NCBI RefSeq assembly: GCF_000735435.1
Contig: NZ_JMPP01000029.1
Location: 53,648-117,647, forward strand
Direction of reading: 5' to 3'
Length of the DNA: 64,000 nucleotides
From: Klebsiella planticola ATCC 33531
Lineage (GTDB): Bacteria; Pseudomonadota; Gammaproteobacteria; Enterobacterales; Enterobacteriaceae
Shown here: piece by piece, positions 1 through 8,892 of the stretch
How positions within the stretch are numbered: position 1 is the first letter of the stretch
How the letters are laid out: each line of letters starts with the position of its first letter
The notes under the pieces: model-generated
What the model was told of the DNA's origin: nothing
The model's database searches: none
What the model saw: the letters and a program-made list of their open reading frames with translations, nothing else
Translations under genes and position numbers: made by a program

Positions 1-1149
1 CACCGGATAGGCGCTGAACCAGAGTTTATGCAGATCGCGCAGCAGTTCACCCTCGGCAAAGTGGCGAGCGGCGACATTAATCGAAATGTGAAAATGTTTA
101 TCGTGGGGGAATAGCGAAAGCTGGCGTGCGGTTTCTGCAATGACATAGCGGGTGAGGGGAACGATCAGGTTGTAGCCTTCGGCGATAGGAATGAACACCT
201 CCGGCGATATGTTTCCCCGGCGCGGATTGTTCCAGCGCAGTAAAATCTCGACGCCGGTACATTTTCCCGAATGCAGATCCTTCAACGGTTGGCACCACAG
301 CTTGAATTCGCGGGCGGCGATACCGAGGCTGATTTCCCGGGAAAAACTCATCCTGCCCGCGGTAGCCAGCCAGGCGATTCCGGTCATCAGTAAACTGAGG
401 ATCAACGCCAGCGGCAGTTCGCCCGGCAGTTCGTTGAGGGCGATAGCGGAAGCGCCGGGACCGCTGACGTTAATGGCAAACGGGAACAAGGTCGAATGTT
501 GACGGTATATCACCGACTCGCCGGGAAGCACCGAGTGATCAACTACTCCGCTCCCGCTGATAAAGTTCCGGGTGCCGACGCTCAGTCCAATACCGGTAAT
601 CAACGATGATTTTGCGTTGAGAATTAACTCTCCCAGCAGCTCAATATTGATGATGATCATCACGCCATCGGCGCTATTGAAAGCGGAGGGATACCATTGA
701 ATTAAGACTGGAGAGCCGACCAGCAGCGTGTTATCGGTTGAAAAAACCAGCAGCTCCCGCTGGCCTGGCAGGTCGGGTTGCAGCTGATGAATAGGGACGT
801 TGCGATCGCCAAAGATGCTGGAGCAGTAGAGAATATTCGATTTAACCAGGACGATTGAACGCACGGTTTGCAGCGAGGCCGCCAGTTTGCGCAGCGGCAG
901 ACGCACATCCTCACAGGGCTTCCCCACCAGCTGAAGCAACGAAAGGTGCTGTTCCGACAACGGGCGTAAAATTTTATCCATCGCCACCACCATTTTATTG
1001 GTGGTCATCTGGACGCGCTGCTGATTTAAACTACGCTGCGAAATAAATCGGATCGCCAGCGTGGTCGTCAACGTCAGGAGCGCAACAATCAAACAAATGA
1101 TAATCCGCTTACGACGGTATGCCGAAATGACCTTTTGTGCATTTTGCAT
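1..1149 (-). CDS. pdeD: CSS-motif/EAL cyclic-di-GMP phosphodiesterase, PdeD (YoaD) type, 3' end cut off
   Basis: The frame opens at an ATG at 1149 and stays open to base 1, giving 383 codons of a protein that continues past the left edge. An N-terminal membrane segment (about residues 17-35) is followed by a periplasmic region with a Tyr-Cys-Ser-Ser motif, the hallmark of CSS sensor domains whose cysteines respond to DsbA/DsbB redox state. A second membrane helix (about 240-260) leads into an EAL domain beginning with a GVEILLRW motif, the EAL-equivalent signature. The family hydrolyses cyclic di-GMP. The order pdeD-sdaA-nudL-pabB matches E. coli, which supports the name. The distal catalytic residues lie outside the window, so activity cannot be judged. 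Confidence 0.9.
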   Translation of the reverse strand, partial: MQNAQKVISAYRRKRIIICLIVALLTLTTTLAIRFISQRSLNQQRVQMTTNKMVVAMDKILRPLSEQHLSLLQLVGKPCEDVRLPLRKLAASLQTVRSIVLVKSNILYCSSIFGDRNVPIHQLQPDLPGQRELLVFSTDNTLLVGSPVLIQWYPSAFNSADGVMIIINIELLGELILNAKSSLITGIGLSVGTRNFISGSGVVDHSVLPGESVIYRQHSTLFPFAINVSGPGASAIALNELPGELPLALILSLLMTGIAWLATAGRMSFSREISLGIAAREFKLWCQPLKDLHSGKCTGVEILLRWNNPRRGNISPEVFIPIAEGYNLIVPLTRYVIAETARQLSLFPHDKHFHISINVAARHFAEGELLRDLHKLWFSAYPV

Positions 1150-1235
1150 GCGCGACACCCTGTCGACTCTCTGTGTGGAGTAGAATAACAACCGCCATTG
1201 AGCAAGTGTAGTGGGTGTAAATAAATAACAGCGGA

Positions 1236-1259
1236 AAATGCGCCCGTAAGGGCGCATTT
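1236..1259 (-). terminator. Terminator hairpin after sdaA
   Basis: A perfect 10-bp inverted repeat with a GTAA/TTAC loop (arms 1236-1245 and 1250-1259) lies just beyond the sdaA stop. Read on the minus strand it ends in a TTTT tract, as in an intrinsic terminator. It separates sdaA from pdeD. Confidence 0.8.
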
Positions 1260-1271
1260 GATGGGGAGAGT

Positions 1272-2636
1272 TTAGTCACACTGAACTTTGATAGCCAGAC
1301 CACCGCGAGAGGTTTCGCGATACTTGGCGTTCATGTCTTTACCGGTCTCATACATAGTCTCAATGACTTTATCGAGCGAGACGCGCGGTTCGCTGGTGCG
1401 GCGCATGGCCATACGCGCAGCGTTGATCGCCTTCACGGATGCAATGGCGTTACGTTCGATGCACGGAACCTGCACCTGGCCGGCAACCGGGTCGCAGGTG
1501 AGACCCAGGTTATGTTCCATCCCGATTTCTGCCGCGACGCAAACCTGTTCCGGGCTGGCGCCAAGCAGTTCGGCAAGACCGGCCGCCGCCATGGAGCAGG
1601 CCACGCCAACTTCACCCTGACAGCCGACTTCCGCGCCAGAAATGGAGGCGTTCATCTTGTACAGTGTGCCCACGGCGCCGGACGCCATAAAGTAGCGAAT
1701 ATAAATATCCGGGCTGACCGATTCGATAAAGTGATCGTAGTAGGCAAGTACCGCCGGTACGATTCCGCAGGCGCCGTTTGTCGGGGCCGTCACCACGCGT
1801 CCGCCGGCTGCGTTCTCTTCGTTCACGGCCAGGGCGAACATATTCACCCAGTCAACGACGTTCATCGGGTCGTTTGACAGCTTATCGCTGGCTACCAGCA
1901 GACGACGCAGCGCAGAGGCGCGACGAGGAACTCGCAGCGGGCCAGGCAGCACGCCTTCGGTATTCATCCCGCGATCGATACAGGCGCGCATGGTCTGCCA
2001 GACGTGAGCAAAATAGTCTTCAATCTCTTTTTTGCTGTGCAGCGCCAGCTCGTTTTGCATCACCATGCCGGAGAGCGACAGCCCGGTCTCCTTGCAATAG
2101 GCCAGCATCTCCTGCGCCGATTTGTACGGATAAGGCACGCTCAGTTCGTTCGCGCTCTCTTTACCGAAGTGCTCTTCATCGACGATAAAACCGCCGCCAA
2201 TAGAGTAGTACGTTTTGCTGTAGATCTCTTTGTCGCCCGCCCAGGCATGAATCGTCATGCCGTTCTCGTGCAGCGGCAGATTGTCGCTACGGAAACGCAT
2301 GCCGTCATCCGCCGGGAAGTCAACTTCATGCTGCCCTTGCGCCAACAGCAGGCGTCCGCGGGTTTCAACGTCGCGGATAAATGCCGGTATCGCGTCAATA
2401 TCGACCGTATCGGGCTGATTGCCCGCCAGTCCCATAATGATGGCGATATCCGTATGGTGGCCTTTGCCGGTTAATGAAAGTGAGCCGTAGACATCGACTG
2501 CCACACGGGTCACTTCATTAAGCAATCCCTTTTCGACCAGGTCATCGACGAACTGTTTACCGGCCTTCATCGGGCCTACAGTATGGGAAGATGAGGGACC
2601 AATCCCCACCTTGAACATGTCGAATATACTAATCAC
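1272..2636 (-). CDS. sdaA: L-serine dehydratase 1 (SdaA)
   Basis: A 454-residue iron-sulfur enzyme that deaminates L-serine to pyruvate and ammonia in the cytoplasm. The N-terminal [10 protein letters not shown] motif and the APTNGACG motif, with later cysteines that can ligate the [4Fe-4S] cluster, are those of the single-chain bacterial L-serine dehydratases. Length and start match E. coli SdaA. The start is a GTG (2636) preceded by CAGGAG; the internal ATG six codons on is less likely, because the MISxFDMFK amino terminus is conserved. A strong terminator follows. The 255-bp upstream gap contains a hairpin close to the ribosome-binding site. Confidence 0.96.
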   Translation of the reverse strand: MISIFDMFKVGIGPSSSHTVGPMKAGKQFVDDLVEKGLLNEVTRVAVDVYGSLSLTGKGHHTDIAIIMGLAGNQPDTVDIDAIPAFIRDVETRGRLLLAQGQHEVDFPADDGMRFRSDNLPLHENGMTIHAWAGDKEIYSKTYYSIGGGFIVDEEHFGKESANELSVPYPYKSAQEMLAYCKETGLSLSGMVMQNELALHSKKEIEDYFAHVWQTMRACIDRGMNTEGVLPGPLRVPRRASALRRLLVASDKLSNDPMNVVDWVNMFALAVNEENAAGGRVVTAPTNGACGIVPAVLAYYDHFIESVSPDIYIRYFMASGAVGTLYKMNASISGAEVGCQGEVGVACSMAAAGLAELLGASPEQVCVAAEIGMEHNLGLTCDPVAGQVQVPCIERNAIASVKAINAARMAMRRTSEPRVSLDKVIETMYETGKDMNAKYRETSRGGLAIKVQCD

Positions 2637-2654
2637 GCTAATACTCCTGACAGG

Positions 2655-2674
2655 GTTACCGCAGCGGCGGTAAC
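2655..2674 (-). promoter_or_regulatory. Hairpin just upstream of the sdaA ribosome-binding site
   Basis: Two perfect 8-bp arms (GTTACCGC and GCGGTAAC) with a 4-base loop lie about 20-40 bases before the sdaA GTG. No T-tract follows in the reading direction, so it looks more like a leader structure or dyad operator than a terminator. The ligand or regulator is unknown. Confidence 0.4.
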
Positions 2675-2891
2675 GATGTGATAACTGCGCATAGTGTAAG
2701 AGGGAACCGCACCATCAGCTTAACTATTCACATGAATTAAACTAATGGGTAACGGTGAATTTACTAATGGTGAGAGCGCATTCTCATTTTGAGTATATAC
2801 CCGAAACAGACACCCGACGACGGCGATAGTGAGGGCGGTGAAGCGAGGGGCGCGGCCGGAATTTCAGCCGCGTCAGGCATGATGAAGAAAA

Positions 2892-3470
2892 CTAAGGTTT
2901 AGTCCCGATTTGCAGCGCCAGCTCACGAATAATACCGGCGGTCATTCCCCAGACAAAATAGTGCTGATACCACGACAGCCAGACGCGATGCGAGTTACCG
3001 CGGCGGTGAATGTCCAGCGGGTGATAGCGTCCCAAACGCAGCGCTTCAGCGAGCGGCATCTCGAACACCGCTGCGACCTCATCCTGGCTGGCGTGATAGT
3101 GGAGATTTGGCGGAATGATGCCGACCACCGGCGTGACCTGGAAGCCGGTCACGCTGTCTACCGGCGGCAGCACGCCGATAATCTCGACCGACTCGGGGGG
3201 AATGGCGACCTCTTCCTGGGCTTCGCGCAACGCGGCGGCAATCAGCGTGGCATCGGTGGCGTCCACTGCGCCGCCGGGGAAGGCAACCTGACCGGCGTGT
3301 TTACGTAGCCGCGGCGAGCGTTGGGTTAACAGCAATCCCGGCTGCGGACGACGAACGATAGGCACCAGCACCGCCGCCTGGCGCTGATTCAGCGCATTGC
3401 GCGAGGGCTGCGGGCGCAGTAATTGAAAACGCGAAAGAAAGTCGTCCAGCTCAAGGGCGCCATCCGCCAT
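2892..3470 (-). CDS. nudL: Nudix hydrolase NudL (YeaB), predicted CoA pyrophosphatase
   Basis: A 192-residue Nudix protein of the same length as E. coli NudL. The Nudix box is clear: a GGAVD start followed by REAQEEVAI, supplying the metal-binding glutamates. The preceding [25 protein letters not shown] stretch is the signature of the CoA-pyrophosphatase subgroup, which cleaves coenzyme A to phosphopantetheine and adenosine 3',5'-bisphosphate. The gene begins 3 bases after the pabB stop, so the two are probably co-transcribed, as in E. coli. The substrate is assigned from the family motif only. Confidence 0.93.
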   Translation of the reverse strand: MADGALELDDFLSRFQLLRPQPSRNALNQRQAAVLVPIVRRPQPGLLLTQRSPRLRKHAGQVAFPGGAVDATDATLIAAALREAQEEVAIPPESVEIIGVLPPVDSVTGFQVTPVVGIIPPNLHYHASQDEVAAVFEMPLAEALRLGRYHPLDIHRRGNSHRVWLSWYQHYFVWGMTAGIIRELALQIGTKP

Positions 3471-3473
3471 GTT

Positions 3474-4829
3474 CTAGCTCTCCAGTTGTTGCAAAATACG
3501 ATTAACTTTATCAAACGTTTCCTGATATTCGGCCGCTTCTTCGCTGTCCGCCACGATGCCGCCGCCGGCGGAACAGTACAGCTGACCTTGCCAGGCCGTC
3601 AGCGTACGAATAGTAATACTGGTATCCATATTGCCACACAGGCTCAGATAGCCGATACTGCCGCACCACGCATTGCGGCGCTGCGGTTCGAGCTCATCGA
3701 TGATCTGCATCGCCCGCACTTTGGGCGCGCCGGTAATCGACCCGCCGGGGAAGGCCGCCCGCAGCAGGTCGCTGGCATGCAGATGGGCCGGCAGCCGGGC
3801 GGTAATGGTGCTTACCAGATGGTGCACCGCCGGGAACGGCTCAACCACAAACAGCTCCGGAACCCGTACGCTACCGGCTTCGGCAACCCGACCGATGTCA
3901 TTACGCATCAGATCGACAATCATCAAATTCTCCGCCCGATCTTTAGGCGAGCGGGCCAGCTTCTCCGCCTGACGGGCGTCCTGCTGCGGATCGGCCAGAC
4001 GCGGCAGCGTACCTTTAATCGGGCGGGTCTGAATCTCGCCCTGGCGAAGCTGGATGAAGCGTTCCGGCGAAAGGCTAAGTACGGCGCCATCCTGCAGACG
4101 AATAAAGGCGCTGAACGGCGCGCGATTGCCGCGGTTCAGCTGGCAAAATGCCTGCCACTCATCGCCGCAGTAGCTGGCCTGAAAGCGCTGAGCCAGATTG
4201 ACCTGGTAGCAGTCGCCGCTGTGCAGCCAGGCCTGAACCTGACGAAATTTTTCGCCGTACTGTTCGCGGCTCATATTGGAGCGCCAGGCGGACGTCAGCG
4301 CAAACGGGGTCGTTGGCGCGGCAGACTGCGCCTCCAGCCAATGCAGGCGGGCGTGCGGATCGCCATAGCTGAGCAACGATACTTCGCGGCGCTGGTGATC
4401 GACAATCAGCGCCCAGTCATAAATACCGACGGCCATATCCGGCAGCGCGATATCGGCGACGGCGTGCGCGGGCAGAGATTCAAAACGGCGTCCCAAATCG
4501 TAGCCGAATAACCCCAGCGCGCCGCCGAGGAACGGCAGATGGGGATGCGCTGGCGGCCTTAATCCGCACCGATCCAGCTGCGTCTGCAGCAGCGTCAGGG
4601 GATCGGCCGTTGAGCTGCTCTGCGTCTGACCGTCATCCACCACGGTTGTTTCGCCGCGGGTCAGCAGCGTCGTGAGCGGGTCGGCGACGATAATATCAAA
4701 ACGGTTATGCGGATGGTCAGCAAAACCAGAATGCAGCAGCATTGCCCACGGGGTCGTGCTTAAAGGAGTAAAGTAACGCTCGGCAGCATCCGGGTGCCAT
4801 GGCAGGGTAATAATAGCGGGGGACAACAT
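3474..4829 (-). CDS. pabB: Aminodeoxychorismate synthase component I (PabB)
   Basis: A 451-residue chorismate-binding enzyme. With PabA glutamine amidotransferase it converts chorismate to 4-amino-4-deoxychorismate in the p-aminobenzoate and folate pathway. The TRPIKGT motif carries the lysine used as nucleophile in PabB enzymes, and the C-terminal AGGGIVADS motif belongs to the shared chorismate-binding fold. Length is within two residues of E. coli PabB. It reads divergently from yoaH and runs into nudL with a 3-base gap. Confidence 0.95.
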   Translation of the reverse strand: MLSPAIITLPWHPDAAERYFTPLSTTPWAMLLHSGFADHPHNRFDIIVADPLTTLLTRGETTVVDDGQTQSSSTADPLTLLQTQLDRCGLRPPAHPHLPFLGGALGLFGYDLGRRFESLPAHAVADIALPDMAVGIYDWALIVDHQRREVSLLSYGDPHARLHWLEAQSAAPTTPFALTSAWRSNMSREQYGEKFRQVQAWLHSGDCYQVNLAQRFQASYCGDEWQAFCQLNRGNRAPFSAFIRLQDGAVLSLSPERFIQLRQGEIQTRPIKGTLPRLADPQQDARQAEKLARSPKDRAENLMIVDLMRNDIGRVAEAGSVRVPELFVVEPFPAVHHLVSTITARLPAHLHASDLLRAAFPGGSITGAPKVRAMQIIDELEPQRRNAWCGSIGYLSLCGNMDTSITIRTLTAWQGQLYCSAGGGIVADSEEAAEYQETFDKVNRILQQLES

Positions 4830-4917
4830 CTTCCTCGATCCTAATCGTCACCGTCCTCTGGAAAATCAGGCGGGCGGCATGAAATAATTACGCCACACAA
4901 TGTAGCAGGAGTGAGTC

Positions 4918-5097
4918 ATGTTTGCAGGTTTACCTTCGCTGAGCCACGAGCAGCAGCAAAAAGCGGTAGAACGTATTCAGGAGCTGATGGCTAACGGGAT
5001 GAGTAGCGGTGAAGCCATTGCGCTGGTGGCGAGTGAACTGCGCGCCACGCATACCGGCGACCGGATCGTAGCGCGCTTTGAAGATGAAGACGAGTAA
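4918..5097 (+). CDS. yoaH: Small UPF0181 protein YoaH
   Basis: A 59-residue protein. It begins MFAGLPSL and ends RFEDEDE, and is nearly identical to E. coli YoaH over its full length. Start ATG 4918 follows AGCAGGAGTG. No function is established for UPF0181; the protein is short, helical and acidic at the C-terminus. Its TAA (5095-5097) is separated by one base from the stop of the convergent heparinase-family gene, which marks the left boundary of the accessory lyase locus. Confidence 0.92.
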
Positions 5098-5098
5098 A

Positions 5099-7129
5099 TT
5101 ACTCCGTGTACTGAGGTGAGAGGCCGCTTTCCGCGAGCGGAAGGATTGCATCAGGCCGTTTCCCGGGCTCGTCGTACAACGTCACGTGCGTCACGCGTTC
5201 GCCGCGCCAGAAGGTAATTTGCGTACCGACTGGCGTATGATGCACGGTCACTTCCGTCAGCGGCGCGCGGTTTGCCAGATCCCACAGACACACAAAACGC
5301 GCCTGCGGCAGGTGATTGCGTATCACCAGATAGCTGAGATTGCGAATTGCCGGGTTATCGGGTGCCAGCCCTTGCCAGAGTTCACCATCACCGGACAGCC
5401 AGAGCGCAACGGTATCGCCACCGCGTGCAAAGTGGCGCGGTTGACAGCCGTTCAGCGGCGTCATGGTTGTTTCGGTCATTCGCCGCAGTGGCCCGCTGAG
5501 CGAAAAGGGCTGGGCCGTGCCGCTCTGATCCAGCGCCTGTGCCGCCAGATGCAGCGTCCAGTCGAGCTGCTGGCGATGCGGGTTCTCCACGGAGGATAGA
5601 TCGATCAGCACATCTTCAAGCCACAGCAGGCGACGGCGGAAGCGCACGTCTCGCCAGGCCGCAGCGTCCCACTCGACGCGGCTATGGCTGTTGAGCTTCG
5701 GCGGGGGTTTGCCCCAGTCAACCTCGCTATCCAGCCACAGAGAGTCGTCATCCATATGCCAGCCTAACACCTGCGGATTGGCCGGTGGCTGGTTGCTCTG
5801 ATTTACGCAAAGCGTATTGTGCGTGGCGCTGTTTTTGTAATAGTCGTAGTGCATTTTCGCGCCGTAGCCGGTGGTGCCCATATCCGTGAGTAGCCAGCTG
5901 TTACGATGCCAGAGCATCAGTCCCAGCCGGTCGTAATGGTCGTGTTCGCCCCCCCAGGGACTGTGTTTGATCAATAGCGCCTGCTGCGGCCGCCGCCATA
6001 ACGTCAGACCCGCGCCCGGCGCAAACAGCGACTGCTGCGGGATGAGCGCCAGGGGGGATTCCGGCAGAGACTGTTCGCGCCATAGCAGGGTTTCACGCTC
6101 ATCGGGCGCCGTTTCGGTAAACTGCAGGACCGCGGCGTACTGCGGGTCACGCCAGATAAACCAGGCAAACTCGTACAGATCCCGGTGATGGAGCTTCTCC
6201 TGCCCGGCGAGGCAGTCATTAAGCCGAGGGAAAGTGCCGTCCGGCAGCAGCAGCGACAGCGGGAACTTCAGCATCGCCTGATACCAGGGGCCGTCCAGCA
6301 GGCTCCAGCGGGTGCCGCGCGCCAGTTTCTCGAAGGCGAAAAAGCCCTGCAGCGCGTAATAGTGATAGTGAACGGAGCCTTCGAACCACAGCCCTTCCGC
6401 CAGCAGGCCGTGTTCCAACTGCCAGCGCAGGCCGTACGGCTGGTTAACGGCAAACTCCAGCAGCGTGTCATCTTCGAGGACGAAACCCAGTATGCCAAGC
6501 GCCGCGCTGATTTTGACTTCATGGTTGTGAATCTGTGGACTACGATGATCGCGCAAAAACGTTGCCGCACAGCGCAGCAGGTTTTCACTGATGTGTCGCT
6601 GTTCGCCGGGCGTCAGGCTGTCGCGAATAAAGTCATAACCCAGCGCCATCTCCAGAATGCAGTTGGCTTCGCACAGCGTCTGGGCGTTCATCTTTCCCGG
6701 TCCGTTGTTGGGAATATCGCCGTGAATCTCATAGCCGGGATAGACATCCGCGTAACCCATAAGCAGCGTGCGAACTCTATCGCGATACGCCGTTTCGCCG
6801 GTCAACTGCCATATCAGTCCGAGCTGCTGGCATGCGCTGGCGTTACGGCCGTTCATCTCGCGCCACCAGGCGCCGTCCCACGGTTCGCCGCAAAATATTT
6901 CGCCATCAACCGGGCAGGCATGCTGGTGGGGGGTACCCGCCCGCCACGTCAAGCGTACGCCGTGGTGCGGACAAAAGTAGTAGAGATTCCAGCTGGCGAT
7001 CCCTGACTGCGGAATGAGAACCGCTGCCTGAAGTACCGGCTGTGCATCCTTCACGAGCCGTTCAAGCAGTGCGTTATCAGCGGCTGCACGTCCGACAATG
7101 TTGGGCCAGAGCCCAGAAAATTGTTTCAT
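5099..7129 (-). CDS. Heparinase II/III-family polysaccharide lyase, cytoplasmic
   Basis: A 676-residue protein with an alpha/alpha-toroid N-terminal half and a beta-sheet heparinase II/III C-terminal half. No signal peptide is seen, so it should act on imported oligosaccharides in the cytoplasm. Residues that resemble the catalytic and metal sites of the family are His203 (in a Asn-His-Glu motif), Tyr255-Tyr258, His396, and a His398/Asp416/His437 set like the zinc ligands of heparinase II. The N-terminus has a CPHHG...CPVDG...CG cysteine/histidine cluster (residues 53-80) typical of PL15/PL17-like exolyases. It overlaps the next gene by one base (TAATG), so the pair is translationally coupled. 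The substrate cannot be read from sequence; alginate, glucuronan or another uronate polymer is plausible. Confidence 0.85.
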   Translation of the reverse strand: MKQFSGLWPNIVGRAAADNALLERLVKDAQPVLQAAVLIPQSGIASWNLYYFCPHHGVRLTWRAGTPHQHACPVDGEIFCGEPWDGAWWREMNGRNASACQQLGLIWQLTGETAYRDRVRTLLMGYADVYPGYEIHGDIPNNGPGKMNAQTLCEANCILEMALGYDFIRDSLTPGEQRHISENLLRCAATFLRDHRSPQIHNHEVKISAALGILGFVLEDDTLLEFAVNQPYGLRWQLEHGLLAEGLWFEGSVHYHYYALQGFFAFEKLARGTRWSLLDGPWYQAMLKFPLSLLLPDGTFPRLNDCLAGQEKLHHRDLYEFAWFIWRDPQYAAVLQFTETAPDERETLLWREQSLPESPLALIPQQSLFAPGAGLTLWRRPQQALLIKHSPWGGEHDHYDRLGLMLWHRNSWLLTDMGTTGYGAKMHYDYYKNSATHNTLCVNQSNQPPANPQVLGWHMDDDSLWLDSEVDWGKPPPKLNSHSRVEWDAAAWRDVRFRRRLLWLEDVLIDLSSVENPHRQQLDWTLHLAAQALDQSGTAQPFSLSGPLRRMTETTMTPLNGCQPRHFARGGDTVALWLSGDGELWQGLAPDNPAIRNLSYLVIRNHLPQARFVCLWDLANRAPLTEVTVHHTPVGTQITFWRGERVTHVTLYDEPGKRPDAILPLAESGLSPQYTE

Positions 7130-8367
7130 TAGCGGTTATCCCTGACCTCTGATGATGCGGAAAGCGGGGCGATGAGCGTAGTGATATCGTCGGGATATTT
7201 CGCTCGCAGCCACTGCGCTTTGTCACTGAACAGCGCATCTTCCGGCCAGGCGTGCGCGGCGGTGGCGATATTGCGCAGCGCTTTCTTGTCGTCCATTTTA
7301 TCGATGTCTTTCCAGGGCCACGGGGTATCGCTGTCAATAAAGCTGGCGATGTACTGATAGCCTTTGCGCAGGCTATGGCCATCAAGGGTGAAATTCCAGA
7401 TGTCGACGCCCGCTTTCTCGCCCAGTCGTCCGAGGCGGTTATAGGCTTCGAGGTTGAAATTGCTGTAGTGCCACGGACGCGTGCGCTCCAGTTCGGCCAT
7501 CTGGCGGCCTTCGATATCAAATTGACCCGCAATACGCCGCAGCTGGGTGATGTACAGGCGCTTTTTCGCCTCGTCGATTTTCCCGCTGAACAGGGCGAAG
7601 GCGGCGGCCTGCATATCGAAATAGCTGCCGTGATTGTTATGCCAGTTCTCTTCTTCAAAGCCGTTCTGGCTGGTGGTCATCCACTGGTAATAGTCGCCAA
7701 ACCACTGCTTTAATGCGCTAACGTCGTTTTCACTCAGGGCAGCTGAGGATTGCAGCAGGGCGATTGCGTCAACGACGTCAACCAGCGCCCGGCTATCAAT
7801 AATGCCGATACCGCGTCCGGTATTAATACCGGGAATGGCTTGCGCATGCTGCAGGTTGGGGGTCATACGCGTCTTTGGATCGAGGAACCAGGTCCTCAAC
7901 TGGGCCGCTGCCTTTTGCGCATAGCGATCGTCGTGGGAGAAGTACCACGCCAGCGCCAGCGTTGAAACGTCGTTACTCATCTTCACCAGCCGGTTTTTAT
8001 CGGTGGCATCGCTATTGGCATCCGGGTTGGTTTGCCCATCTTTACGAATATAAGGCAGTCCGTCTTTGGTATCAGGGTTCGGCCACCAGTAGGGAGGGAA
8101 ACTGTAATAGTCGTGCTTGTTGCCGCTGGCGGCGACCAGCGTTTTATCCATCACCGAGAACAGCGGATGCTTGAGCGCCAGATCGGCTTTTTTTAGCAGA
8201 GCCGCTTGTGCCTGCACAAATAGCGGATCTTTCGCGGCAATCTGCTGGCGGCTGAAGGCTAAATCCTTTCCGTCTAGCGTGTACGGCTCAGCGGCATACA
8301 AGGAGGCGCTAAGGCCGGAACAAAACAGCGCAATGCATAACAAACCTCGGCGAGGTATTGAGTTCAT
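7129..8367 (-). CDS. Periplasmic alginate-lyase-superfamily protein
   Basis: A 412-residue protein with a clear signal peptide (basic start, hydrophobic core about residues 8-22, cleavage likely after LYA, residue 25). It belongs to the PF05426-like alginate lyase fold (PL5/PL38 relatives). The HNNHG motif (Asn245, His246) and the ELERTRPWHY motif (Arg295, Tyr301) are spaced like the Asn-His-Arg-Tyr catalytic set of PL5 alginate lyase A1-III. It is homologous to the cytoplasmic protein at 13091-14236: both carry DYYS...YWWPNP, QAIPGI...GRG and NNHG motifs. It probably trims uronate polymer in the periplasm before uptake by the divergent ABC transporter. Start ATG 8367 follows GAAGG. Confidence 0.85.
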   Translation of the reverse strand: MNSIPRRGLLCIALFCSGLSASLYAAEPYTLDGKDLAFSRQQIAAKDPLFVQAQAALLKKADLALKHPLFSVMDKTLVAASGNKHDYYSFPPYWWPNPDTKDGLPYIRKDGQTNPDANSDATDKNRLVKMSNDVSTLALAWYFSHDDRYAQKAAAQLRTWFLDPKTRMTPNLQHAQAIPGINTGRGIGIIDSRALVDVVDAIALLQSSAALSENDVSALKQWFGDYYQWMTTSQNGFEEENWHNNHGSYFDMQAAAFALFSGKIDEAKKRLYITQLRRIAGQFDIEGRQMAELERTRPWHYSNFNLEAYNRLGRLGEKAGVDIWNFTLDGHSLRKGYQYIASFIDSDTPWPWKDIDKMDDKKALRNIATAAHAWPEDALFSDKAQWLRAKYPDDITTLIAPLSASSEVRDNR

Positions 8368-8517
8368 CGTGATAACCCTTCTACAAATATGAGAAAAGAT
8401 AACAGCAGAATTATACCTGACGCGTATTTAAATGACGCATGAAACAGGCAGTGTAATTAAAAACAATATATTTGAATGTTCGCTGGCGAGCAGTGTAAAA
8501 GACAAAGTGATTTTTTT

Positions 8518-8533
8518 TGTGATATCCATCAAG
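8518..8533. promoter_or_regulatory. Candidate CRP site 1 (lyase side)
   Basis: TGTGA-TATCCA-TCAAG fits the CRP pattern TGTGA-N6-TCACA with a perfect left half and three of five bases in the right half. It lies about 150 bp upstream of the periplasmic lyase start. Confidence 0.45.
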
Positions 8534-8666
8534 TTTATTGTTATGGATAAATAATGACGTTTTTAATGCTGGGTACATCACGGAATTTGGCTTTTTTCTA
8601 TATTTTTTGAATGTTTTAACAAATTTAATAAATTATTAAGGCGTTGATTTTTATTGTTATTTGTTT

Positions 8667-8690
8667 CTTGTCACTTTTCTTGTCACTTTT
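8667..8690. repeat. Perfect 12-bp tandem repeat
   Basis: CTTGTCACTTTT occurs twice in direct succession (8667-8678 and 8679-8690), ending three bases before the second CRP-like site. It could be a doubled half-site for a regulator or a recent slippage duplication. Confidence 0.7.
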
Positions 8691-8693
8691 TGG

Positions 8694-8709
8694 TGTGATC
8701 TGCCTCAAT
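8694..8709. promoter_or_regulatory. Candidate CRP site 2 (transporter side)
   Basis: TGTGA-TCTGCC-TCAAT matches the left CRP half-site perfectly and three of five bases of the right half. It lies about 190 bp upstream of the binding-protein start, next to the KdgR-like dyad. Confidence 0.5.
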
Positions 8710-8720
8710 TTTCTTGTTTT

Positions 8721-8735
8721 TGAAACGCAATTTCT
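8721..8735. promoter_or_regulatory. Candidate KdgR-type operator
   Basis: TGAAACGCAATTTCT has the GAAA-N5-TTTC core of the enterobacterial KdgR consensus (near TGAAACANTGTTTCA, recalled). KdgR represses pectin and hexuronate genes until 2-keto-3-deoxygluconate binds it, and that compound arises from unsaturated uronates released by lyases. The match is partial and untested. Confidence 0.35.
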
Positions 8736-8892
8736 TTTTTGCATGGTTGTATTGGGAAATACATTTCTATCTAATGAATGGAAATATTTCTTGCGTCAGC
8801 TGTATTAACGCCTGAGCGATATTCAAACTCCTTTTCATGTATTAATTGAGAATTTAATTACCTTTGTGCTCTACAATAAAGGATATGCCATC

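Larger units (their letters stand above)
8368..8892. promoter_or_regulatory. AT-rich divergent control region of the lyase/transporter locus
   Basis: This 525-bp stretch between the lyase operon and the transporter operon is much richer in A and T than the genes around it and holds no credible ORF. It contains two CRP-like sites, a perfect 12-bp tandem repeat and a KdgR-like dyad, listed separately. It presumably carries the promoters of both operons. Confidence 0.6.

Noticed and set aside
3423..4511. 362-codon plus-strand ORF
   Set aside because: It lies antisense to pabB, has no ribosome-binding site and shows no family features; it follows from GC-rich codon use in pabB.
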